Positions 1 to 6,734 of a stretch of 13,302 nt of DNA are shown one piece after another. This stretch comes from Dehalococcoidales bacterium (GTDB lineage Bacteria; Chloroflexota; Dehalococcoidia; Dehalococcoidales; Fen-1064). The notes beneath the pieces are model-generated. The model did not search any database. It saw only the letters and a program-made list of their open reading frames with translations, and was not told the origin of the DNA. The translations under genes were made by a program, and so were the position numbers. Where the stretch lies: positions 1 to 13,302 of the forward strand of contig JAQTPO010000042.1 in the NCBI GenBank assembly GCA_028712845.1, given 5' to 3'. Each line of letters starts with the position of its first letter. The first letter of the stretch is position 1.

Positions 1-1153
1 CCTGACCGGAACTAAGGGACATGTTTATCTCGGCTCCCTGCCAATGATGGATGCCAATGAAAATCCGCGCTTCCAACGGTTTATGACCATATCTGACAAG
101 TTCCGTACCATGGGCGTGCGTACCAACGCAGATACCCCTGAGGATGCCCGGGTTGCCCGCAAGTTTGGTGCCGAGGGCATTGGCCTTTTCCGCACCGAGC
201 ATATGTTCTATGGGGCAGGCTCCGATCAGCCCCTGTTTTTCTTACGCAAGATGATCCTCAGCAATACTATCCAGGAACGTAAGGTCGCCCTGGAAGAGCT
301 CTATCCCTTTGTTAAGGCCTCCGTAAAAAGGACGATGGAGGTCATGGATGGGCTCCCGGTAACGATCCGCCTGCTCGATCCGCCGCTGCATGAATTCGTT
401 CCCAAAGGGGCTGAAAAGCAGGCTGAACTGGCACAGGCGTTGGGCATTGCGCCGGAGGAAGTCAGCAAGCGCGGTGAGGGACTGCACGAGACTAATCCGA
501 TGATGGGACATCGCGGTATCCGTCTCGGAATTACCTATCCGGAAATAACCGAGATGCAAATCCGCGCCATCTTCGAATCCGCCTCTGAGTTGATCAAAGA
601 CGGCAAAAAGTGCATCCCTGAGATTATGGTTCCGGTGACCTGTGATGTTTCAGAGCTTGACGTTACCAGGAAGCTTGTTGATGCCGTACATGCCGAGGTC
701 ATCAAGAGGTTTAGACTAACCTCGTTGGAGTACAAGTACGGCACAATGATCGAGATTCCCCGCGCCGCTCTCCTGTCAGACAGGATGGCCAAAAGCGCCG
801 AGTTTTTCTCCTTCGGCACTAATGATTTGACCCAGATGACCTTTGGCTTCAGCCGCGACGACATAGGTGCATTCATGAACGATTACCTTGAACAGAAACT
901 TCTGCCCGCCGATCCGTTCCAGACAATCGACCAAGACGGCGTCGGACAGCTCATCACGATGTCTGTCGAGAAAGGCCGGGCTACGAGGTCAAACCTCAAG
1001 GTCGGAATCTGTGGTGAGCAGGGGGGCGAGCCGGACTCCGTCGAGTTTTGCTACAAGAATAACTTGAATTATGTCAGCTGTTCACCCTTCCGTGTGCCGA
1101 TTGCGCGACTGGCAGCAGCCCAGGCGGCGATCAAGGCTGGCAAGAAGGAGTAA
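1..1153 (+). CDS. ppdK: Pyruvate, phosphate dikinase, C-terminal part (5' end outside window)
   Basis: Cytoplasmic enzyme interconverting pyruvate + ATP + Pi and PEP + AMP + PPi. The frame is open from base 2, so the gene continues upstream; the visible 383 residues are the end of the phosphohistidine-domain linker plus the whole PEP/pyruvate-binding TIM barrel. An ATG at 44 is internal, not a start. Visible motifs (numbered from the first visible codon): GIGLFRTEHMF near 60-68, RLLDPPLHEF (active-site Arg about 123), NPMMGHRG, GTMIEIPRAAL (metal-binding Glu about 251), FFSFGTNDLTQMTFGFSRDD (Asn/Asp about 274-275), and GICGE with the catalytic Cys about 337. The order and spacing match PpdK rather than PEP synthase or PTS enzyme I. 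After GICGE the usual His-Gly-Gly reads Gln-Gly-Gly, a mild deviation. The ATP-grasp domain and phospho-His lie outside the window. Followed by a strong terminator. Confidence 0.96.
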   Translation, partial: LTGTKGHVYLGSLPMMDANENPRFQRFMTISDKFRTMGVRTNADTPEDARVARKFGAEGIGLFRTEHMFYGAGSDQPLFFLRKMILSNTIQERKVALEELYPFVKASVKRTMEVMDGLPVTIRLLDPPLHEFVPKGAEKQAELAQALGIAPEEVSKRGEGLHETNPMMGHRGIRLGITYPEITEMQIRAIFESASELIKDGKKCIPEIMVPVTCDVSELDVTRKLVDAVHAEVIKRFRLTSLEYKYGTMIEIPRAALLSDRMAKSAEFFSFGTNDLTQMTFGFSRDDIGAFMNDYLEQKLLPADPFQTIDQDGVGQLITMSVEKGRATRSNLKVGICGEQGGEPDSVEFCYKNNLNYVSCSPFRVPIARLAAAQAAIKAGKKE

Positions 1154-1173
1154 ACGGGATATCAACCCAATAT

Positions 1174-1209
1174 AAAAAAGCTTCCCAAATGGGAAGCTTT
1201 TTTGTTTTT
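1174..1209 (+). terminator. Intrinsic terminator of ppdK, possibly bidirectional
   Basis: A perfect inverted repeat, 13-nt arms at 1174-1186 and 1191-1203 (AAAAAAGCTTCCC / GGGAAGCTTTTTT) around an AAAT loop, ends in a T-rich run starting 20 nt after the ppdK stop. The A-run on the left arm gives a U-tract on the minus strand too, so it may also end transcription of the convergent gene stopping at 1237. Confidence 0.9.
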
Positions 1210-1236
1210 CAATCTTAAATCGGGTGGGTAAATGTG

Positions 1237-1605
1237 CTAATTCGTGAGAATCATTTTAATGTACCGTTTTTCTAGTAGCGTTGATTCTCTAACCAGTTTT
1301 TTTATAGAAGATATCGTTGTAGGGAGAAGTTCTCCCCGACCATCAAGCAGTTCTTCATAATCAAAGGGATATATTCTCCCACAATCGATGTATGAATTGT
1401 GATGTAAAAAGTGATAATCGGATTTGCTAACGGGAAGTTGACATTTATTAAGTTCTGGTCTTTTCTTTACAAAGTCACCGATGCCGGAGTTGAAAAGGAA
1501 ACCCATGCAATCACTGTCTTTACACACGATAACAACGAATTTGTTTTTTCGAGGGTGAGTGTATTGGCTAGCTTTGACATAGAAAACACACCAGATATCA
1601 GACAT
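1237..1605 (-). CDS. Unrecognised 122-aa protein, candidate toxin partner of the Panacea gene
   Basis: No family assigned with certainty. The protein starts with a strand-like stretch (DIWCVFYVKASQY), then a basic HPRKNKFVVIVCKD segment (about 17-30), GFLFNS (35-40), LHHNSYIDCGRIYPF (67-81) and a helical C-terminus. A Lys/Arg-rich strand followed by a GFLxNS strand and a compact SYIDC segment recalls small beta-barrel toxins of the PemK/MazF type, but that is an inference from pattern only. The ATG at 1605 is forced: the stop of the upstream Panacea gene is in the same frame six codons earlier. There is no good SD at normal spacing; a GAAGGA lies about 20 nt upstream inside the preceding gene's end, so translation may be coupled. 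AT-rich like its partner and unlike the flanking genes. The order antitoxin first, toxin second fits many type II modules. Confidence 0.72.
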   Translation of the reverse strand: MSDIWCVFYVKASQYTHPRKNKFVVIVCKDSDCMGFLFNSGIGDFVKKRPELNKCQLPVSKSDYHFLHHNSYIDCGRIYPFDYEELLDGRGELLPTTISSIKKLVRESTLLEKRYIKMILTN

Positions 1606-1620
1606 AAGTAATTTAAGTCT

Positions 1621-2136
1621 TTATCCTTCAATGTTTGATAAATATTTAATGATGTCATCAGAATCTTTAAGTAACTTCGCTATATCCTCAACAGGTATAG
1701 GAACACTATTTTTATCTCCTCGCTTTTCCCAATTCTTTTTCCATGCTTCATCATGAGCATCTTGGCGTCTTTTCAAGTTAGGAACATCACCATATATTTC
1801 TATCGTCTTATTAAGGCATTTAATGTCTGATTTGCTTAACCAGTCTAAATTTGGTTTTCTAAGGGCAATAACGTTATTACCTTTTACCTGAATTGCTTCG
1901 ATTGGGGAATCTACAATATCCTTTAACATATCATATACATTTGATGGGGTAGCTCCCTCTTTTAGCGCCCAATACGATTCTCCAAAGAGAAATCGCCCAC
2001 TTTTTTCAAGGCTAATCTTATCTGCCAAATACAATATCTTACACAAACCATAAATATCCGCTGTTTTTATTTTAGGTATTAGGTAAAGGATGACTTCTAT
2101 AGCCTTTCTTTTATTGAACTTAAATTGAATTGCCAT
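1621..2136 (-). CDS. Panacea-domain (SocA/DUF4065-like) antitoxin candidate
   Basis: 171 aa. Residues about 10-75 carry the Panacea signature: a helix, then GLCKILYLADKISLEKSGR (30-48), then GESYWALKEGATPSNVYDML (52-71), the same arrangement as the family's KLLYLAD...GRP..GD.Y.A...GPVPS..Y. The C-terminal part contains AHDEAWKKNW (127-136) and a helical tail. Family knowledge: Panacea is a promiscuous antitoxin domain paired with many unrelated small toxins; the Caulobacter SocA member acts as a proteolytic adaptor. The ATG at 2136 has AGGA seven bases upstream and a near-consensus promoter further up. The next gene begins 15 nt after the stop, in the same frame. The cassette is far richer in A+T than ppdK or asd, suggesting horizontal acquisition. 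Domain assignment is good; the antitoxin role is inferred from domain plus neighbour. Confidence 0.86.
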   Translation of the reverse strand: MAIQFKFNKRKAIEVILYLIPKIKTADIYGLCKILYLADKISLEKSGRFLFGESYWALKEGATPSNVYDMLKDIVDSPIEAIQVKGNNVIALRKPNLDWLSKSDIKCLNKTIEIYGDVPNLKRRQDAHDEAWKKNWEKRGDKNSVPIPVEDIAKLLKDSDDIIKYLSNIEG

Positions 2137-2164
2137 ATTCTTGTCCTAAATCAACTTTGCTTAT

Positions 2165-2192
2165 ATTGTATCATTGGTTTTTAAAATGTCAA
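2165..2192 (-). promoter_or_regulatory. Sigma70-type promoter of the Panacea gene pair
   Basis: On the minus strand TTGACA (2192-2187) and TACAAT (2170-2165) are separated by 16 bases. The -35 is perfect and the -10 has one mismatch. The -10 ends 28 bases before the ATG at 2136, a normal leader. The surrounding 2150-2260 region is very AT-rich with loosely palindromic stretches, but no clear operator could be defined. Confidence 0.7.
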
Positions 2193-2353
2193 TATATAGT
2201 AGTACAGGCGTTCTATTAATGATTATATATATCTATGTGATAATTAGCAACAGGCAAATGTCTTGTTTCACCCGTAAAAAGTGCTTAAAAATTTCAACCA
2301 AGATTGTACTTTACCGAATAATGCAAAGCGCCGCAATTGAAAGTTAAAAAACG

Positions 2354-2362
2354 TGATATAAT
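2354..2362 (+). promoter_or_regulatory. Extended -10 promoter of asd-lysA
   Basis: TGATATAAT at 2354-2362 is a perfect extended -10 (TGnTATAAT) 37 bases before the asd ATG. The only -35-like hexamer (TTGAAA, 2337-2342) lies 14 bases upstream, too close for a classical promoter; an extended -10 can work with a poor -35. Site is prediction only. Confidence 0.5.
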
Positions 2363-2399
2363 TTTTCATATAAACAAATCAACCATCGAAGAGGACAAA

Positions 2400-3485
2400 A
2401 TGAACAAACTGAAAGTAGGCGTAATCGGCGCTACCGGCATGGTAGGACAAAACTATTTAAGGCTCCTCAATAATCACCCGTGGTTCGATGTAACTTATCT
2501 CGCCGCATCCCCGAATTCTGCGGGCAAAAAATACAGCGATGCCGTGGCAGGACGCTGGCACATGAAGAACGATATCCCTGAGAAATTCAAGAGTATTATC
2601 GTCGAAGATGCCGGCATCGTGGCGAAAGCAACCGGCAAATGCGACCTCATCTTCTCCGCCGTGGAGATGGACAAACAGTCGATTCTCGCCGTGGAATTGG
2701 AGTATGCGAAGCAGGGCTTTGCCGTCGTCTCCAATAACAGCGCCCACCGGAATACGGAAGACGTGCCGGTAATGATTCCGGAAATCAACGCCGACCACCT
2801 TGACATCATTCCTCTGCAACAGAAGAAGCACGGCTGGAGCAAGGGCTTCCTCGTCGTTAAGCCAAATTGCAGCATCCAGAGCTATATGATACCGCTCTAT
2901 GCGCTGATAAAAGCCGGCTATAAGATTGATAAGATGATTGTTACTACCCTTCAGGCATTATCCGGCGCCGGCTATCCGGGACCTGCCGCTATTGATTTGG
3001 TGGATAACATACTGCCATATATTTCCGGCGAAGAAGAGAAGTCGGAGGTAGAACCACGCAAGATTTTCGGGAAGATTCAGAACGGCAAAATCGTGCCCGA
3101 CGAGAGTATGAAGATTTCGGCGCACTGCAACCGTGTCGCGGTGACGGACGGGCACACTGCCTGTTGCAGTATCCAGTTTGCCGGCAAGAAACCGGAAATG
3201 AGTGAAATCATCGATATCTGGCGGAATTTCAGCGCACTGCCGCAAGAACTGAAACTACCGTCGGCGCCAGTCCCTGCAATGATTTACCGAGATGAAGCCG
3301 ACCGACCGCAGCCGCAAAAAGACAGGGATGCGGGAAACGGGCAGGCAATTACCGTAGGCAGACTGAGAAAATGCAATGTCTTTGACTACCGCTTCGTGGG
3401 GCTGCATCATAATACCGTCAGAGGCGCCGCCGGCGGCTCGATTCTGACCGCCGAGCTTCTCAAAGCTAAAGGGTTCGTGAAATAG
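2400..3485 (+). CDS. asd: Aspartate-semialdehyde dehydrogenase
   Basis: Converts aspartyl-4-phosphate to aspartate-4-semialdehyde with NADPH, the branch point to lysine/diaminopimelate, threonine and methionine; cytoplasmic. Start chosen at ATG 2400 (MNKLKVGVIGATGMVGQ), preceded by AAGAGG five bases away; the in-frame TTG at 2337 lacks this support, overlaps the promoter and adds residues before the Rossmann fold. 361 aa, normal for the family. NADP-binding GATGMVGQ at 10-17, PNCSIQ with nucleophile Cys157, a GAGYPG substrate loop (189-194), HCNRV..DGHT with probable acid-base His252, and a C-terminal GLHHNTVRGAAGGS segment (334-347). These features match the archaeal/fungal type of Asd rather than the E. 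coli type. Lies 54 nt upstream of the LysA-like gene, so they probably share a transcript. Confidence 0.95.
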   Translation: MNKLKVGVIGATGMVGQNYLRLLNNHPWFDVTYLAASPNSAGKKYSDAVAGRWHMKNDIPEKFKSIIVEDAGIVAKATGKCDLIFSAVEMDKQSILAVELEYAKQGFAVVSNNSAHRNTEDVPVMIPEINADHLDIIPLQQKKHGWSKGFLVVKPNCSIQSYMIPLYALIKAGYKIDKMIVTTLQALSGAGYPGPAAIDLVDNILPYISGEEEKSEVEPRKIFGKIQNGKIVPDESMKISAHCNRVAVTDGHTACCSIQFAGKKPEMSEIIDIWRNFSALPQELKLPSAPVPAMIYRDEADRPQPQKDRDAGNGQAITVGRLRKCNVFDYRFVGLHHNTVRGAAGGSILTAELLKAKGFVK

Positions 3486-3539
3486 AGTAGCAATCCGCTA
3501 TTAGCTGAACGATGAATGCTCGTCAGGAGGTAATACCTT

Positions 3540-4811
3540 ATGCCGATGTCAAAAGCCTTCGAAGAGCGTCTATTCCCGAAATTGCCTGAGATTATCGGGT
3601 ATTTCGGGACGCCTTTTCACATCTTCGATGAGCAGGGAATTCAGGAAACCGGAGCAGGCTTAAAGACTGCATTCCGCGAAATTCCCGGCTTCCAGGAGTT
3701 TTTTGCGGTAAAAGCCTTGCCCACTCCCGCCATCCTTAAGATAATGCATAAACTGGGCTTCGGACTGGACTGCAGCTCTCCGTCCGAATTAATACTGGCG
3801 CGCCAAAACGTGTTTAAACCGCAGGATATTATGTTTTCATCCAATGACACTCCGAAAGAGGTATTTGAACTCGCCCTGAAAGACGGCGGATGCATCTTAA
3901 ATCTGGATGACATCACGATGATTGACAATATAACCGAATTTCCGGAGTTAATTTGCTACCGTTACAATCCGGGGGAAAGACGCACGGGAAGCCAGTTTAT
4001 CGGACACCCGGTCGAGGCAAAATATGGTTTAAGGAATGACCAGATTATCAATGGCTATAAGCTGGCAATAGCTCGGGGAGCCAGACGTTTTGGTTTACAC
4101 ACAATGATAATTTCTAATGAGCGTAATTACCATTATATGGTAGAAACCGTCCGTATGCTTCTCGACGTCATAGAGATGGTCTCTCAAGAACTGAATATAA
4201 AATTCGAATTCATCAATATCTCGGGAGGAGTAGGCATTCCTTACCGCCCGGAAGATAATTTTTTCGATATGCCATCTTTTGTGCGTGAAACCAAAATGCA
4301 TCTACAGCAGTTCGCACAAAAACACGGCTATATCCCGAGGCTGTTTACTGAATTCGGACGATATATGACCGGACCTCACGGTGTGCTGGTAGCAACCGTC
4401 ATTAACAGGATGAGTAAATATCGTGAATATATAGGCGTCGATACTTCCACTATGGCAGCAAATCCGAGGCCTGCAATATATGAGACCGCCTATCACCACA
4501 TCACCATACTCGACCCTGCCGGAAAACCGAAGCACGGAGGCGAAGAAATAGTGGATGTCGTCGGCCCCTTATGTGAAAACAGTGATAAGTTCGCCAAACA
4601 GCGCCTGCTGCCGAAAACAGTAGTGGGCGATATTATGGTACAGCATGATACCGGCGCACATGCCCCGGCGATGACCGGCAACTATAACGGCTGGTTACGT
4701 CCCCAGCAATTGCTTCTACGTAGAGGCGGGACAGTCGAATTAATCAGGCGTGCCGAGACAATTGACGACCTTTTTGCCACGCTGAAATTCAAGCCGAAAA
4801 TTCTGAACTAG
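3540..4811 (+). CDS. lysA: Diaminopimelate decarboxylase (LysA-like, PLP-dependent fold III)
   Basis: Predicted to decarboxylate meso-diaminopimelate to L-lysine; cytoplasmic. ATG 3540 has a perfect AGGAGG nine bases upstream; the ATG at 3546 would be spaced less well. 423 aa, usual LysA length. N-terminal TIM barrel with FFAVKA (PLP-lysine Lys58), LDCSSPSEL (77-85), GLH (185-187), ISGGVGIPY (227-235) and EFGR (271-274, usually EPGR); C-terminal beta domain with RPAIY (310-314), the CENSD active-site loop (345-349) and NYNGWLRP. Odd points: where many LysA have GAYxxS, this has GAHAPA (His374), and EFGR replaces EPGR. A GAH form occurs, to my knowledge, in a LysA subgroup of anaerobes, so it is probably subfamily-specific and not a defect. 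Pairing with asd supports lysine biosynthesis. A related amino-acid decarboxylase with different substrate is the alternative. Confidence 0.87.
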   Translation: MPMSKAFEERLFPKLPEIIGYFGTPFHIFDEQGIQETGAGLKTAFREIPGFQEFFAVKALPTPAILKIMHKLGFGLDCSSPSELILARQNVFKPQDIMFSSNDTPKEVFELALKDGGCILNLDDITMIDNITEFPELICYRYNPGERRTGSQFIGHPVEAKYGLRNDQIINGYKLAIARGARRFGLHTMIISNERNYHYMVETVRMLLDVIEMVSQELNIKFEFINISGGVGIPYRPEDNFFDMPSFVRETKMHLQQFAQKHGYIPRLFTEFGRYMTGPHGVLVATVINRMSKYREYIGVDTSTMAANPRPAIYETAYHHITILDPAGKPKHGGEEIVDVVGPLCENSDKFAKQRLLPKTVVGDIMVQHDTGAHAPAMTGNYNGWLRPQQLLLRRGGTVELIRRAETIDDLFATLKFKPKILN

Positions 4812-4818
4812 GTCGGAC

Positions 4819-4840
4819 AAGTAAACAGTTCCCTTTACTT
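4819..4840. terminator. Hairpin between convergent lysA and ABC genes
   Basis: AAGTAAA (4819-4825) and TTTACTT (4834-4840) form a 7-bp perfect stem with an 8-base loop, 8 nt past the lysA stop and 11 nt past the stop of the convergent ABC gene. AT-rich and lacking a U-tract, so a weak, possibly bidirectional terminator at best. Confidence 0.4.
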
Positions 4841-4850
4841 CCTGTATTAC

Positions 4851-6734
4851 CTACGCAAGACCGGCTTCGAACTGACTCCTATAGAGCGATGCATAGAAAC
4901 CATTGGCAGCCAGCAACTCTTTATGGTTGCCCTGTTCAACAATATCGCCGTTATTCATCACGAGGATGACATCCGCATCGCGTATGGTTGACAGGCGGTG
5001 GGCAATGACGAAGCTCGTTCTGCCCTTCATCAGGTCTTCCATCGCCTTCTGGATGAGGATTTCCGTTCTGGTATCGACTGAACTGGTCGCTTCATCGAGA
5101 ATCAGTATTTTGGGGTCGGCAAGGAAGGCGCGGGCTATGGTCAGCAACTGCTTCTGCCCCTGTGAAATATTGCTGGATTCTTCATTCAGTTCCATATCAT
5201 AACTATGCGGTAAAGTACGCACAAAATGGTCGACATTAGCCATCTTCGCCGCCGCAATTACTTCTTCATCGGTCGCATTCAGTTTCCCGTACCTGATGTT
5301 TTCTCTGATTTTGCCGTTAAAGAGCCACGTATCCTGCAAAACCATCCCGAACATACTGCGCAGGTCCTCGCGGGTGAATTTTCTTATATCAACGCCATCG
5401 ACCATGATAGAGCCGCTGTTTACGTCGTAGAAACGCATCAGCAGTTTGACAATGGTTGTTTTTCCGGCACCGGTGGGACCTACAATCGCTACTTTTTGCC
5501 CCGGTTTAATCTCAGCCGAGAAATCACTGATGACTATCTTCTCCGGATTATAACCGAAACGCACATCCATGAAGGATACACTCCCGTTTACGGTGCTAAG
5601 TTTAAAGGCATCAGCAGGTTCCGGCACTTCCTCTTCTTCGTCCAGAAATTCAAAAACACGCTCAGCAGCAGCCGCGGTGGATTGCAGAACGTTAGCGATG
5701 TTTGCCGTCTGTGCAATAGGCATGGTGAATGTTCTCACGTACTGGATGAATGCCAGAATATCGCCGACCCCAATCGTCCCGCGGACCGCGAGATATCCAC
5801 CGAGAATGCTCACAACAACATAGGCAAGGTTGCCGACGAAGGTCATGATAGGCATCATCATGCCTGATAAGAACTGAGACTTCCACCCAACCCTGTATAG
5901 CTCTTCGTTAAATTTATCGAACTGCTGAATCGATTTCTCTTCGCCATTGAATGCCTTCATCACGACATGACCGCTATACATTTCTTCAACGTGGCCGTCA
6001 ACATGCCCCAGATAGACCTGCTGTTTTTTGAAATACTTCTGAGAAGCCTTCACCACTACACTGACGAGCACGAAAGACAGGGGAATTATTACCAGTGCCA
6101 CGAGAGTCATCAGCCAGCTTATGGTCAGCATCATTACCAGAACACCGATAATCGTTGTGACGGAGGTAACAATCTGGGACAGGTTCTGGGTCAAAGTCGT
6201 GCTGACTGTATCGACATCATTGGTGACGCGACTCAAGACCTCGCCATGCGTCTTCATATCGAAGTATTTAAGCGGCATCCGCTTTACTTTTTCAGCGATA
6301 TTCTTCCGGAACATGTAGGTAACCTTCATTGCCATGCCGGACATGATATACCCCTGTATGTAGCTAAAAGCCGCACTGGCAAGATACAGACAAAGTAAGA
6401 TAATTGCTATTCGTGCGATGTAAGTAAAATCTATTGCCGCCCCCGGAACATGCATCGCCTTTGCCACAACACCTTCAAAAAGTTTAGTTGTGGCATTGCC
6501 GAGCAGTTTGGGACCTAATATCGAAAACACTGTGCTTGCAATGGCAAAAATGAACACCAGCATAAGCGAAACACGGTAAGGCCGCAGATATTTCAGGAAG
6601 GTCTTCATGGTTTTTTTGAAGCTCTTCGGCTTTTCGCCGCCCGTCATTGCCGAATGCATCGGCCCGCCCCCACCCATCGGACCTCTTCCCATCGGACCTG
6701 CGCCGCCTGGTCGTGCACTACCCGGACGCATCAT
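4851..6734 (-). CDS. ABC exporter half-transporter, catalytically complete subunit of a heterodimer
   Basis: 627 aa fused permease-ATPase. A cytoplasmic N-terminal tail of about 35 residues is rich in Gly, Met, Pro and Arg; the six-helix membrane domain spans about 52-345; the ATPase follows from about 385. Visible: Walker A GPTGAGKTT (419-427), Q-loop Gln467, signature SQGQ (524-527) in place of LSGGQ, Walker B ILILDEAT with catalytic Glu548, and switch His579 (IAHR). Family knowledge: in TM287/288- or BmrCD-like pairs, one subunit has intact catalytic residues but an altered signature, and the other the reverse. This is the TM288-like partner; it contributes the working Walker site and the altered signature. 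ATG 6734 overlaps the upstream stop (ATGA) and has AGGAGG ten bases upstream, so the two are translationally coupled. Exports an unknown lipophilic substrate, lipid or peptide, from the cytoplasmic membrane. Confidence 0.94.
   Translation of the reverse strand: MMRPGSARPGGAGPMGRGPMGGGGPMHSAMTGGEKPKSFKKTMKTFLKYLRPYRVSLMLVFIFAIASTVFSILGPKLLGNATTKLFEGVVAKAMHVPGAAIDFTYIARIAIILLCLYLASAAFSYIQGYIMSGMAMKVTYMFRKNIAEKVKRMPLKYFDMKTHGEVLSRVTNDVDTVSTTLTQNLSQIVTSVTTIIGVLVMMLTISWLMTLVALVIIPLSFVLVSVVVKASQKYFKKQQVYLGHVDGHVEEMYSGHVVMKAFNGEEKSIQQFDKFNEELYRVGWKSQFLSGMMMPIMTFVGNLAYVVVSILGGYLAVRGTIGVGDILAFIQYVRTFTMPIAQTANIANVLQSTAAAAERVFEFLDEEEEVPEPADAFKLSTVNGSVSFMDVRFGYNPEKIVISDFSAEIKPGQKVAIVGPTGAGKTTIVKLLMRFYDVNSGSIMVDGVDIRKFTREDLRSMFGMVLQDTWLFNGKIRENIRYGKLNATDEEVIAAAKMANVDHFVRTLPHSYDMELNEESSNISQGQKQLLTIARAFLADPKILILDEATSSVDTRTEILIQKAMEDLMKGRTSFVIAHRLSTIRDADVILVMNNGDIVEQGNHKELLAANGFYASLYRSQFEAGLA

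Noticed and set aside
44..46. ATG as the start of the PpdK gene
   Set aside because: The frame is open to the window edge and the residues before it (LTGTKGHVYLGSLP) fit the PpdK linker, so the gene is truncated by the window.
2190..2260. AT-rich palindromic stretches as an operator for the Panacea module
   Set aside because: Symmetry is loose and expected in such low-complexity AT sequence; no clear repeated arms.
2337..2399. Longer asd starting at TTG 2337
   Set aside because: It lacks an SD, overlaps the extended -10 promoter and adds 21 residues before a normal Rossmann N-terminus; ATG 2400 has AAGAGG.
5226..5867. 213-codon plus-strand ORF opposite the ABC gene
   Set aside because: It is antisense to conserved ATPase motifs and its translation shows no domain; a shadow of the ABC gene.
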